From NCBI RefSeq assembly GCF_006912135.1, contig NZ_VIRS01000006.1, positions 124,001 to 188,000 on the forward strand: 64,000 nt of DNA, read 5' to 3'. Shown here in pieces: positions 27,744 through 35,919 of the stretch; the first letter of the stretch is position 1; each line of letters begins with the position of its first letter. The position numbers and the translations under genes were made by a program. This DNA is from Cryptosporangium phraense (lineage in GTDB: Bacteria; Actinomycetota; Actinomycetes; Mycobacteriales; Cryptosporangiaceae). A model generated the notes under the pieces. The model did no database searches and was not told the origin of the DNA. It was given only the letters and a program-made list of their open reading frames with translations.

Positions 27744-28774
27744 TGTGGAACGGACTTGGCGAACGTGGCGTCGACCGCGTCCGTGTACGACTTCTGCTCG
27801 CGGACGGTCGTGATCTGGCCGACGTCCTTGTTGAACTTCGCGGTCGCGAACAGGTTGTCGGGCAGACCCTTGCCGAGGTACTCGTCGCCGGCCTGGTCAG
27901 CGGCGTCGACGAAGATCAGGTCGCCCATCTGGGCCTTCGCGTCGGCCGGGCTGATCTGGAGTTCGGCCGCGATCGCGGTGGCGGCCGCGTCGGCGTCGCT
28001 CTTGATGAGCTTCACGGCCTTGTCCTGCTGGGCGACCCAGGTCTTCACCGCGTCCGGGTACTTGTCGGCGAAGTCGTCGGTGACGACCGCGAGGTCGTAC
28101 GTCGTCTTGCCCTTGCTCGCCAGGTCGGCGCTGGTGACGAGCGTTGTGCCCCCGTCGGCCAGCAGCTTCGCGAGCACCGGGTTCCAGACGTAGGCGCCGT
28201 CGATGTCGCCACGCTTCCACGCGGCCAGGATCGCGTCCGGCTCGGAGTCGATGACCTTGACCGACTTGCCGTCGAGGCCCGCCTCCTGGAGGGCGGCCAG
28301 CAGGCTGTAGTGCGACGTCGACGCGAACGGCGTTGCGATCGTCTTGCCCTTGAGGGACTGGATGTCGGTGACGCCACCCTTGACCGCCAGGGCTTCGGCC
28401 TTGCCGATCACGTCGAAGATCCACGGCACCCGGTACTTGATGCCGGACGAGATCCCCCGGGACGCCGGGCTGGACCCGACCAGGCCGATGTCGACCGAGC
28501 CGGCCTGGATCGCCTCGTTGACCGAGCCGCCCGAGTCGAACAGCTTCCACTCGATCGTCGTGCCGTCACCGAACGCCTGCTCGAGCCACTTGTTGTGCTT
28601 CACGACCAGGTCCCCGTTGGGAATCTGCTGGTACCCGATGACGATCTTGGACGGCTTGCCGCCGGCTTTCGCGTCGTCGTCACCCCCGCAGGCGGCGGCG
28701 GTGAGCAGCAGGGCAGCAGCCGTCGCGGCCGCGAGCACGCGGCGCAGAGGAGTACGCATCCGGGTTCCCTTCAT
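27740..28774 (-). CDS. ABC transporter substrate-binding lipoprotein (TauA/SsuA-like)
   Basis: Up to 344 residues. The start ATG at 28774 overlaps the permease stop (TGATG); an ATG at 28759 with a GAAGGGA site is the alternative. The signal peptide ends in LTAAACGG (lipobox). The NMT1-type fold shows IVIGYQQIPNGDLVVKH, SGGSVNEAIQAGSVDIGLVGSSPA and SLKGKTIATPFASTSHYSLLAAL. Resemblance to taurine-binding proteins suggests an organosulfur ligand, but nitrate-, cyanate- or thiamine-precursor-like ligands are also possible in this class. Confidence 0.87.
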   Translation of the reverse strand: MKGTRMRTPLRRVLAAATAAALLLTAAACGGDDDAKAGGKPSKIVIGYQQIPNGDLVVKHNKWLEQAFGDGTTIEWKLFDSGGSVNEAIQAGSVDIGLVGSSPASRGISSGIKYRVPWIFDVIGKAEALAVKGGVTDIQSLKGKTIATPFASTSHYSLLAALQEAGLDGKSVKVIDSEPDAILAAWKRGDIDGAYVWNPVLAKLLADGGTTLVTSADLASKGKTTYDLAVVTDDFADKYPDAVKTWVAQQDKAVKLIKSDADAAATAIAAELQISPADAKAQMGDLIFVDAADQAGDEYLGKGLPDNLFATAKFNKDVGQITTVREQKSYTDAVDATFAKSVPQ

Positions 28775-29604
28775 CAGGTGCGTCCCGCCCACGGGACGAG
28801 GGCACGTTCGACGAGACGGAGGACCGCGTCCAGGGCCAGCGCGGTCAGCCCGATCGTGATGACGCAGACGATCGCGACGTCGGTGAGCAGCTCTTTCTTG
28901 GTCGCCCAGGCCAGCCCGCCGATGCCCGGAATGCCGTTGGACGTCTCGGCCGCGACGATCGTGGTCCAGGCGAAACCCAGCGCGATCCGGATCCCGGTGA
29001 GCACGTCCGGCGCGGTGGAGGGAAGGACCGTGTGGACGACGAGTTGCCATCGGCTCGCGCCCAGCGAGCGCGCCGACTCGAGGTACTCGACCGGGATCCG
29101 GCGCACCCCGGCCAGCGTCGCCAGCGTGATCGGCGGGAACGACGCGAGGAACAGCAGCCAGACCTTCGACGTGTCCTCGATGCCGAACCAGATGATCAGC
29201 AGGCTGAAGTAGGCCAGCGGCGGCAGCGCCCGGAGGAAGTCGACGTACGGCTCGATCACCGCGCGGATCGGCGCGACCGAGGCCAGCAGCACGCCGAGCG
29301 GAACTCCGAACAGGATCGCCCAGAACAGCCCTCGCAGGATCCGCCACAGGCTCGCCCAGAGGTGCTCCCAGAGGTAGTAGCCCTGGTAGCCCGGACTTCC
29401 GTTGTGAGAGGTCACCGAGTACACGAACGCGTCCCAGACCCGCCCCGGCGACGGCAGGAAGATCGGATCCCAGATCTCCGCGGCGGCCAGCGCCCACCAC
29501 ACGACGAGCAGGACGACGACCGAGAGCAGCACCGACAGCGGACGCCGATAGCGGCGCTTCGGCGCTGGAGGCGCGACGACAGCCGTGTCGTCCAGAACGG
29601 CCAC
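28774..29604 (-). CDS. ABC transporter permease (TauC/SsuC-like)
   Basis: 276-residue permease with six helices. The docking loop reads EYLESARSLGASRWQLVVHTVLPSTAPDVLTGIRIALGFAW, the class hallmark. The first gene of a permease/binding protein/ATPase operon, it starts at a GTG at 29604 with a GGGGGG site. A 9+9 bp palindrome lies just upstream. No desulfonating enzyme is adjacent, so the pathway served is unknown. Confidence 0.9.
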   Translation of the reverse strand: MAVLDDTAVVAPPAPKRRYRRPLSVLLSVVVLLVVWWALAAAEIWDPIFLPSPGRVWDAFVYSVTSHNGSPGYQGYYLWEHLWASLWRILRGLFWAILFGVPLGVLLASVAPIRAVIEPYVDFLRALPPLAYFSLLIIWFGIEDTSKVWLLFLASFPPITLATLAGVRRIPVEYLESARSLGASRWQLVVHTVLPSTAPDVLTGIRIALGFAWTTIVAAETSNGIPGIGGLAWATKKELLTDVAIVCVITIGLTALALDAVLRLVERALVPWAGRT

Positions 29605-29616
29605 CGGTACCCCCCA

Positions 29617-29639
29617 ATGCCTAGCTGGTCGCTAGGCAT
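29617..29639. promoter_or_regulatory. palindromic operator candidate between ABC operon and aldo/keto reductase
   Basis: Perfect inverted repeat with arms ATGCCTAGC (29617-29625) and GCTAGGCAT (29631-29639) and a 5-base spacer. It lies 13 bases upstream of the transporter start and about 50 bases upstream of the divergent aldo/keto reductase, in an 87-base promoter region. Symmetry, size and position suit a dimeric regulator controlling one or both genes. No intact regulator is adjacent. Confidence 0.55.
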
Positions 29640-29691
29640 AGTGCATTACCGGCCCGGGCGGGCGCTAGAGGGGTGACCTAGGCTGTAACGA

Positions 29692-30681
29692 ATGGAGAGT
29701 CGAAAGCTGGGACGTACCGGACGTCACGTCAGCGTGGTGGGGCTGGGCTGCTGGCAGTTGGGCGCCGACTGGGGTGACGTCGACGAGCAGGACGCGATCG
29801 GCGTCCTCGCGGCCGCGGCCGACGCGGGTGTCACGTTCTTCGACACGGCCGACGTCTACGGCGACGGGCGCAGCGAGCAGCTGATCCGGCGCTACCTCGA
29901 GAGCGGCGCGGCCGTACCGGGCATCACGGTCGCTACGAAGGCCGGCCGCCGGGCCGACCCGTTCGCGCCCGAGACCTACACCGACGCGAACCTGCGGGCC
30001 TGGATCGACCGGTCGCGCCAGAACCTCGGCGTCGACACGCTCGACCTGGTGCAGCTGCACTGCCCGCCGACGCCGGTCTACTCCGACGATCGTGTGTTCG
30101 AGGTACTGGACGCACTGGTCGAGGAGAAGGTGATCGCGGCCTACGGCGTGAGCGTCGAGACCGTCGACGAGGCGCTCACCGCGATCGCGCGACCGGGCGT
30201 GGCGAGCGTCCAGATCATCGTGAACGCGTTCCGGCTGAAGCCGTTGGAGCGCGTGCTGCCGGCCGCCGCCGAGGCGGGCGTCGGGATCATCGCGCGGGTG
30301 CCGCTCGCGAGCGGCCTGCTGTCGGGCAAGTACGACGAGCAGACGACGTTCGCGGCGAACGACCACCGCAACTTCAACCGCAACGGCGAGTCGTTCGACG
30401 TCGGCGAGACGTTCTCCGGCGTCCCGTTCGAGGTGGGTCTGGACGCGGTGCGCGAGCTCCGCGGGGTCGCGCCGGAGGGCTGGACCACCGCGCAGCTGGC
30501 GTTGCGCTGGATCATCGACCAGCCGCAGGTCAGCACCGTGATTCCGGGGGCCAGGAACCCGGAGCAGGCGCGGTCGAACGCGGCGGTCGGGGAGTTGGAG
30601 CCGCTGTCGGAGGAAGCGCATGCGGCGGTGGCGGAGGTTTACGACCGGCTGATTCGGCCGCACGTGCACGATCGCTGGTGA
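29692..30681 (+). CDS. aldo/keto reductase
   Basis: 329-residue (alpha/beta)8-barrel oxidoreductase. The N-terminus RKLGRTGRHVSVVGLGCWQLG is standard. The catalytic tetrad is visible as FFDTADVYGDGRSEQ (Asp, Tyr), VATKAGR (Lys) and LVQLHCPP (His). The C-terminal NADPH-binding loop is IPGARNPEQARSNAAV. It probably reduces an aldehyde or ketone with NADPH in the cytoplasm. It is divergent from the transporter operon and shares its promoter region; the native substrate is unknown. Confidence 0.9.
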   Translation: MESRKLGRTGRHVSVVGLGCWQLGADWGDVDEQDAIGVLAAAADAGVTFFDTADVYGDGRSEQLIRRYLESGAAVPGITVATKAGRRADPFAPETYTDANLRAWIDRSRQNLGVDTLDLVQLHCPPTPVYSDDRVFEVLDALVEEKVIAAYGVSVETVDEALTAIARPGVASVQIIVNAFRLKPLERVLPAAAEAGVGIIARVPLASGLLSGKYDEQTTFAANDHRNFNRNGESFDVGETFSGVPFEVGLDAVRELRGVAPEGWTTAQLALRWIIDQPQVSTVIPGARNPEQARSNAAVGELEPLSEEAHAAVAEVYDRLIRPHVHDRW

Positions 30682-30699
30682 GTTGTAGCGGGGTTCGAG

Positions 30700-31131
30700 G
30701 GCGTCGGGGAGCAGGTCGGCTTTCGGGTCGAGCCGGTCGTCGGCGGTGGCCCGCGCGGTGAAGTCGCCGGAGGCGACGCCGTCGTCGGCGATGGAGTCGC
30801 TGGAGGCGACGCCGTCGTCGACGATGCGTTGCAGCTGTTCGAGCAGGTCGGCGCCGTGGTCGACGGCGACGCCGCTCTGCTCGGCGGCCAGCGGCCGGAA
30901 CGTGGCGACGAGGAGCGCGGTGAGCCAGGGCGGTAGCCGGTCGGGCGGGGGTACCGTGGTGTCTTCGGCGAAGCTCGCGATCGCGGGCGACACAGCGCCG
31001 GGGCGTGTTGGATTGGAAGTGCCGGTAGATCGTCGCGTGGCTGACGCCGAGCGGGCGACATCCGCCTTGGCGGGTCCGTAACGGCGGAGGGCGTCCTCGG
31101 TGGTGTCGAGGATGGCCTCGGCGTCCGGCAT
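30700..31131 (-). pseudogene. decayed TetR-family regulator
   Basis: The minus strand starts MPDAEAILDTTEDALRRYG followed by AKADVAR, then a frame change gives LGVSHATIYRHFQSN, a clear TetR helix-turn-helix. Another frame change leads to PPWLTALLVATFRPLAAEQSG and DLLEQLQRIVDDGVASSD, matching the TetR C-terminal domain. Segments between are missing. A 33-base tandem duplication (30760-30792, 30793-30825) repeats the DGVAS segment. At least two frameshifts make it non-functional. Boundaries are approximate. Confidence 0.6.
30760..30825. repeat. 33-bp tandem direct repeat (two copies)
   Basis: Two adjacent 33-base units at 30760-30792 and 30793-30825 differ at only a few positions (shared core AGGCGACGCCGTCGTCG). 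The length is a multiple of three, so it keeps frame within the decayed TetR gene. It probably arose by slippage. Confidence 0.75.
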
Positions 31132-31143
31132 TAACGCTCGCTA

Positions 31144-31560
31144 TGCAGCAGTTTCATCTGGGGAGCAGCGCAACGGGTGGCCGCCGTAGGGCGCTGGCGC
31201 TGCCGGGCCCCGCCTCGCTGGCGGCCAGGTCCTCGGCGAGCGCGGCCGCGGCGGCGGCCAGGTCTTCGGCGAGCGCGGCCGCGGCGGCGGCGATCCGTTC
31301 CCGGCCGGTGGCGCCGACAATCGCGATGATGTCGTCGTCCTGGGCGAGAACGTAGCGATCGCGAGCTGAGCGGTCGTCACGTGTTCCCGCGCGGAGTGCG
31401 TCAATCAGCGGCCTGCACCATCGCGGCGATCGTGTCCTCGATCGGGGCTTCGGGGCCAGGCGGGCGGGGCGGTAGACGTCGGTGCCGAGGCGTTGGAGTA
31501 AGTAGGCCTCGACGTGGGGTGGGCGTCCCTCGAGGCCGACGAGGGTGCGTTGAGGTCACG
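31144..31560 (-). pseudogene. degenerate coding region of unknown family
   Basis: Minus-strand frames can be chained by frameshifts into a plausible protein tail: GRPPHVEAYLLQRLGTDVYRP, then EAPIEDTIAAMVQAAD, then LIDALRAGTRDDRSARDRYV, LAQDDDIIAIVGATGRERIAA and an Ala-rich end stopping at 31144. No intact frame covers it. It ends 13 bases before the start of the decayed TetR gene on the same strand, suggesting a former operon. I do not recognise the family. Low confidence. Confidence 0.3.
31221..31286. repeat. 33-bp tandem direct repeat (two copies)
   Basis: Units at 31221-31253 and 31254-31286 are nearly identical (shared core TCGGCGAGCGCGGCCGCG). On the minus strand they encode two copies of an Ala-rich AAAALAEDLAA segment. 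They have the same 33-base period as the repeat 430 bases away, though the sequence is unrelated. Confidence 0.75.
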
Positions 31561-31785
31561 GGCCGCCGGATTTGACCTAGAGGGTCACGTGGTCGCAGTG
31601 GTTTCAGGTGTCGGCCGTGGAAGGGATCGCAGCGGGTGCGCTGGCCTACGGTCACCACGTGACCCGCGTGAATGCCGATGCGTCGCCACCCGTTCGTTGC
31701 GGCCCGTGCCTCAATAGTCGTCGGCGTCGAGAAGGGGGCGTGGAGGGTGGCGGGCGGGACTTTGTTGGTGTCGTAGGGTGGGTGG

Positions 31786-32421
31786 GTGGCCACTGACCTG
31801 CCGATGCCTGGGCGCTGGGTGGGTGTCGACTCGGCGGAACCGGGCTCTGGGTCGGCGGAGCGGGCTGGCGGGCCGGCGGAGCGGGCTGGCGGGCCGGCGG
31901 AGCGGGTCGGCGGGGTGGCGTTGCCGGATCCGATCAAGTTCGTGCTCAACTGGGGGCGGAAGTATTCGCTCTGGGTGTTCAACTTCGGCCTGGCGTGCTG
32001 CGCCATCGAATTCATCGCGACATCGATGTCGAGGCACGACTTCATCCGCTTCGGAGTGATCCCGTTCGCGAACGGCCCTCGGCAAGCCGACCTGATGGTC
32101 GTGTCGGGCACGGTGACCGACAAGATGGCCCCGGCCGTCCGCCGACTGTACGACCAGATGCCCGAACCGAAGTACGTGATCTCGTTCGGATCGTGCGCCA
32201 ACTCCGGCGGCCCGTACTGGGACTCGTACTGCGTGACCAAAGGCGTCGACCAGATCATCCCGGTCGACGTCTACGTGCCGGGGTGCCCGCCCCGGCCGGA
32301 GGCGTTGCTCCAGGGGATCCTGCGGTTGCAGGCGAAGATCGCCGATGAGGCGGTCTCACTCCGGGGTGGAGCCCGCCCCGGCCCGGCCGCGCTCACCGCC
32401 CCACCGGTCCGCCCGCGGTGA
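31786..32421 (+). CDS. nuoB: NADH-quinone oxidoreductase subunit B
   Basis: 211-residue subunit that carries the terminal [4Fe-4S] cluster N2. Ligand cysteines are visible: tandem C71-C72 in [12 protein letters not shown]137 in [12 protein letters not shown] and C167 in VPGCPPRPE. The GTG start at 31786 gives a 45-residue N-terminal extension with three copies of a seven-residue repeat (AERAGGP), absent from ordinary NuoB. A downstream start in the PDPIKF region would give normal length, but no GTG or ATG fits better. It is isolated from nuoA by an inserted block; a FAD oxidase gene follows before nuoC. Confidence 0.93.
   Translation: MATDLPMPGRWVGVDSAEPGSGSAERAGGPAERAGGPAERVGGVALPDPIKFVLNWGRKYSLWVFNFGLACCAIEFIATSMSRHDFIRFGVIPFANGPRQADLMVVSGTVTDKMAPAVRRLYDQMPEPKYVISFGSCANSGGPYWDSYCVTKGVDQIIPVDVYVPGCPPRPEALLQGILRLQAKIADEAVSLRGGARPGPAALTAPPVRPR
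31853..31915. repeat. 21-bp tandem repeat in the 5' part of nuoB (three copies)
   Basis: Three in-frame 21-base units starting at 31853, 31874 and 31895 (core CGGCGGAGCGGG). They encode the AERAGGP heptapeptide repeats of the NuoB N-terminal extension. The third unit has diverged. Confidence 0.8.
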
Positions 32422-32480
32422 GCTAGGCGAATGAATCGGCTTTCATCGCCGGTCGTGTTTCGCGCCGTTATCGTGAGGTA

Positions 32481-33446
32481 GTGGCGGACATTCTGGTGTT
32501 GGGAGCCGGTGTCTCAGGGCTCACGACGGCACTGAGTCTGGCCGACGCCGGCTTCACGCTTCGCGTGGTCGCCGACCGCCTTCCGCCCGATACGACGTCC
32601 GCTGTGGCCGGTGCAATTTGGGGGCCTTACGTCGTCAGCGACGATCGGGTGATCGACTGGAGCATGCGAACCTGGCGCCGGCTGCGTGAATTCTCCGAGC
32701 ACAGTGGCTCCGGAGTGCGTTTGTTGTCCGGCGTGGAGGCTGCGACAGAAGAGGTGTCGCCGCCCGGCTGGGTCCACGAGGTGGACGGGTTCGCGCTGGT
32801 CGGGCCGGGTGACCTCCCGGCCGGTTACGTCGGCGGCTGGCGTTATCGCGCCCCGGCCGTCGAGATGGTGACGTACCTCGGCTATCTGACGAAGCGCCTG
32901 GCCGACCGGGGTGTGACGGTCGAATTGATCGACCCGGTGAACAAGGTGGAAGAGCTCTTCTCGTTATCGTCGATCGTCGTGAACTGCGCCGGATTGGGTT
33001 CGAGGGAACTCGTTCCCGATTCGACGCTGCGCGGGATTCGCGGCCAACTCGTGGTGATCGACAATCCGGGGCTCACCGAATTCTTCTCTGATTACCCGGA
33101 GTCCTCGGTGCCCACCTACATCGTTCCGCAGGGCGATTACGTGGTGCTCGGCGGGACGATCGTCCAGAACGACGAGACGCTCGCGCCCGATCTGCGCGCG
33201 GCCGAGGAGATCCGGGCCCGCTGCGCAGGCGTAGTGCCGACCCGTCTGGAATCCGCGGTGGCGAATGCGGAGATTCGCGCGATCCGGGTCGGTCTGCGTC
33301 CGGCGCGCCCCCGCGTCCGGCTGGAGGCGGTCGAGTTCGACGACGGGGTCGTCGTTCACAACTACGGGCACGGGGGCTCCGGGATCACGATGTCCTGGGG
33401 CTGCGCCGACGACGCGCGCGGGTTGGTTCAGCAGATCGTCGGCTAG
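32481..33446 (+). CDS. FAD-dependent D-amino acid oxidase-like protein
   Basis: 321-residue flavoprotein. The N-terminal Rossmann motif is LVLGAGVSGLTTALSLADAG, followed by AGAIWGPY, the flavin-binding core segment VVNCAGLGSRELVPD, RGQLVVI, and a C-terminal NYGHGGSGITMSWGCA FAD/substrate loop. This is the DAAO/DASPO pattern: oxidative deamination of D-amino acids to 2-oxoacid, ammonia and hydrogen peroxide. The GTG start is at 32481. It sits between nuoB and nuoC on the same strand, which is unusual. Its stop is 17 bases before nuoC, so it is probably co-transcribed. Whether it feeds electrons to the complex is unknown. Confidence 0.85.
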   Translation: MADILVLGAGVSGLTTALSLADAGFTLRVVADRLPPDTTSAVAGAIWGPYVVSDDRVIDWSMRTWRRLREFSEHSGSGVRLLSGVEAATEEVSPPGWVHEVDGFALVGPGDLPAGYVGGWRYRAPAVEMVTYLGYLTKRLADRGVTVELIDPVNKVEELFSLSSIVVNCAGLGSRELVPDSTLRGIRGQLVVIDNPGLTEFFSDYPESSVPTYIVPQGDYVVLGGTIVQNDETLAPDLRAAEEIRARCAGVVPTRLESAVANAEIRAIRVGLRPARPRVRLEAVEFDDGVVVHNYGHGGSGITMSWGCADDARGLVQQIVG

Positions 33447-33463
33447 CTCTACGATCGGGCCTC

Positions 33464-34903
33464 ATGACCCCGGAGGAGATCGGAGCGAGGCTCGCCGACA
33501 CGCTCGGCGTCGGCGAAGCTTCGGTGTCGGCAGGCGGGGCGTTCGCGCGAGCGTGCCTGGAGGTCCCCGGCGATCGGTGGGTCGACGCCGCCACGGCGGC
33601 TCGGGACGACCTGGGCCTGGGCTTCTTCGATTGGCTGGGTGGGGTCGACGAGGGGGACGCCGGCTTCGCGATCGTGACGCACCTGTGGTCGCTGGGCGAG
33701 CGGTACGGGGTGCTGCTGCGGACGGTCGTGCCTCGGGAGGCGCCGGTCCTGCCCACGCTGACCGGGGTCTTCCCGGGGGCGTCGTGGTCGGAGCGCGAGG
33801 CGGCGGAGATGTTCGGGCTGACGTTCGTCGGGCATCCGAACCCGGTCAAGCTGCTGTTGCCGGAGGAGTTCGAGGGACATCCGCTGCGGAAGGATTTCGT
33901 GCTCGCGGCCCGGGTCGCGAAGGCGTGGCCCGGGGCCAAGGAGCCGGGGGAGAGTGACGCCGGGGGGCCTGGGCGTCGGCGGAACCGGCCGCCGGGGGTG
34001 CCGGATCCGAACGAGTGGGGGCCTGAGGCCGGTTCGCTCGCGCCCGACCGCCCCGCCCGCCGAGAACGCCCCGCCCGCCCGGAGCGGCCGGGCTCTGCTG
34101 CGCGCCCTGAGCGGCCCGGCTCTGCTGCCCGCCCGGAGCGGCCGAGTCGCTCGGAGCGTCCGGCACGTCCCGACAGTCCGGCTCTTCCGGAGCGCCCGGC
34201 TCGCTCTGAGCGCCCGGCCCGCGCCCCTAGCGAGCGCTCCGCCTCGGCCGAGCGGTCCGCCTCTGCCGAGCGCTCCGCTCTGGCCGAGGACCGCGGACTC
34301 GCGGCGCAGACCGCTCGCGCTGAGCGACCGGCGCCAGCGGAGCCGCCAGAGCGCCTTACCTCCGCCGAGCGCACTGTCCCTGCGGGGGGCACTGTCCCTG
34401 CCGGCAATGCCGCTCTTGCCCGGGACGCCGCTACTACTGAAGGCACCGCGTCCGCCGAGGGCATCGGTTCCGGCGAGGGCACCGGTCGCGGCGAGGGCAT
34501 CGGTCCCGCCGAGGGCAGTGGCCTCACGGAGCAGCTCGAGCACCTCGCCTCCGCTGAGGGTCTTGCCTCCGCTGAGGGCACCCCGCCCGCGGAGCAACCA
34601 AAGCGGCCCGCCTCCGCTGAGCGGCCGGCTTCCGCTGAGCGGCCGGCTTCCGCTGAGCGGCAGGCTTCCGCTGAGCGGCAGGCTTCCGCTGAGCGGCCCG
34701 AGCCCGCTGAGCGGCCCGCGCCCGCCGGGCATCCTGCGGCCGTCGAGCGGCCTGCGCCCGCTGAGCGGCCCGCGCCCGCCGAGCATCCTGCGGCCGTCGA
34801 GCGGCCTGCGCCCGCGGAGCGGCCTGTGCCCGCTGAGCGGCCCGCGCCCCCTGGGCGTCCGGATGACGACGATCAGTCCGACGGCGGGGGAGACGACCGA
34901 TGA
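33464..34903 (+). CDS. nuoC: NADH-quinone oxidoreductase subunit C with a long low-complexity tail
   Basis: 479 residues. The first 160 are a typical NuoC (30 kDa) domain: LGFFDWLGGVDEGD, GVLLRTVVPREAP, PGASWSEREAAEMFGL, FVGHPNPVKLLLPEEFEGHPLRKDF. Residues of about 165-479 are a compositionally biased tail of Ala, Pro, Glu and Arg with hexapeptide repeats (ASAERP, APAERP), ending in an acidic patch. It does not resemble NuoD, so it is not a NuoCD fusion. The frame stays open and leads by a four-base overlap into nuoH, so the tail is probably translated. Its role is unknown; a disordered linker or scaffold is one guess. Confidence 0.88.
   Translation: MTPEEIGARLADTLGVGEASVSAGGAFARACLEVPGDRWVDAATAARDDLGLGFFDWLGGVDEGDAGFAIVTHLWSLGERYGVLLRTVVPREAPVLPTLTGVFPGASWSEREAAEMFGLTFVGHPNPVKLLLPEEFEGHPLRKDFVLAARVAKAWPGAKEPGESDAGGPGRRRNRPPGVPDPNEWGPEAGSLAPDRPARRERPARPERPGSAARPERPGSAARPERPSRSERPARPDSPALPERPARSERPARAPSERSASAERSASAERSALAEDRGLAAQTARAERPAPAEPPERLTSAERTVPAGGTVPAGNAALARDAATTEGTASAEGIGSGEGTGRGEGIGPAEGSGLTEQLEHLASAEGLASAEGTPPAEQPKRPASAERPASAERPASAERQASAERQASAERPEPAERPAPAGHPAAVERPAPAERPAPAEHPAAVERPAPAERPVPAERPAPPGRPDDDDQSDGGGDDR
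34610..34699. repeat. 18-bp tandem repeat in the 3' part of nuoC (five units)
   Basis: Five consecutive 18-base units beginning at 34610, 34628, 34646, 34664 and 34682 (core CTTCCGCTGAGCGG) encode the hexapeptide ASAERP or ASAERQ. Looser copies of the same period and of a PAPAERP type continue to about 34840. Confidence 0.85.
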
Positions 34904-35862
34904 CCGTTTGGGCTGAGCTCATCCTGCGCGTCATCGCCGCCCTGACCGCCTTCCTCACCCTCCCCCTCGTCGTCGGCCAGCTCGAACACAAAGCCATGGC
35001 CCACATGCAGGGCCGGCTCGGCCCGATGTACGCCGGCGCCTTCCACGGCTGGGCCCAGCTGATCGCCGACGGCGTCAAGTTCGTCCAGAAAGAAGAGATC
35101 GTGCCGGCCGACGCCGACCGCCCGGTCTTCCGGCTGGCCCCGGCCGTAAGTCTCCTGCCGTACCTGTTCGTCTTCCTCGTGCTTCCGCTCGGACCGAACG
35201 GCCTCGTCGCGCAGCCGCTCGAGATCGGGCTGTTCCTGGTGCTGGCGGTCGTCGGCGTCGGCGTGGTCGGGGTGCTGATGGCGGCTTGGGCCTCGGCGAA
35301 CAAGTACGCGCTGCTCGGCGGCGTTCGCGGCGCCGCCCAGCTGCTGGGGTACGAGCTGCCGTTCGTCCTCTCGTCGGCCAGCGTCGCGATGGCGGCCGGC
35401 ACTTTGAGCCTGCCCGGGATCGTCGAGGCCTGGCGTCCCTGGTGGCTGCTGTGGCAGGCGCCGGCCGCGTTCGTGTTCTTCGTCGCCGGGCTGGCCGAGA
35501 TCCGACGGCCCCCGTTCGACATGCCGATCGCCGAATCCGAGCTGGTCGCGGGCTACTTCACCGAGTACACGGGGCTGCGGTTCGCGTTCTTCCTGCTGGC
35601 CGAGTACGCCGGGATCGTCGTGATCTCCGGGCTGACGACCGTGCTGTTCCTGGGCGGCTGGCGCGGCCCGTTCGACGACGCCCACTTCGGTTGGCTCTGG
35701 ACGCTGCTCAAGGTGTTCGCGGTGGCGTTCGTCGTGATCTGGGTGCGGGTGTCGTTCCCGCGGCTCCGGGAGGACCAGCTGCAACGGTTCTGCTGGCTGG
35801 TCCTGGTGCCGCTCGCTCTGGCCCAGCTCGTTCTCACCGCGGTGGTGAGGGTCGCTCTCTAG
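34900..35862 (+). CDS. nuoH: NADH-quinone oxidoreductase subunit H
   Basis: 320-residue membrane subunit forming part of the quinone site, with about eight helices. Signatures are LEHKAMAHMQGRLGPMYAG, the loop FVQKEEIVPADADR, LGYELPF, and RPPFDMPIAESELVAGYFTEYTGLRFAFFLLAEY. The family's usual TPFDLPE becomes PPFDMPI. The ATG overlaps the nuoC stop (ATGA). The absence of nuoD next to it is noted separately. Confidence 0.94.
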   Translation: MTVWAELILRVIAALTAFLTLPLVVGQLEHKAMAHMQGRLGPMYAGAFHGWAQLIADGVKFVQKEEIVPADADRPVFRLAPAVSLLPYLFVFLVLPLGPNGLVAQPLEIGLFLVLAVVGVGVVGVLMAAWASANKYALLGGVRGAAQLLGYELPFVLSSASVAMAAGTLSLPGIVEAWRPWWLLWQAPAAFVFFVAGLAEIRRPPFDMPIAESELVAGYFTEYTGLRFAFFLLAEYAGIVVISGLTTVLFLGGWRGPFDDAHFGWLWTLLKVFAVAFVVIWVRVSFPRLREDQLQRFCWLVLVPLALAQLVLTAVVRVAL

Positions 35863-35919
35863 AGCTCGCGCAGTCCGGCCAGCGGGTGCGCTTCCGCCGC
35901 CCGCACCCCGTGCGGGAAG

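Noticed and set aside
29665-31131. 488-codon minus-strand frame through the aldo/keto reductase
   Set aside because: Most of it is antisense to the aldo/keto reductase; only the first part corresponds to the decayed TetR gene.
30760-31290. 33-bp repeats as a CRISPR array
   Set aside because: The units are directly adjacent, only two copies each, without spacers.
33960-34900. NuoC tail as a disguised NuoD (NuoCD fusion)
   Set aside because: No NuoD motif is visible; the region is simple-sequence Ala/Pro/Glu/Arg repeats.
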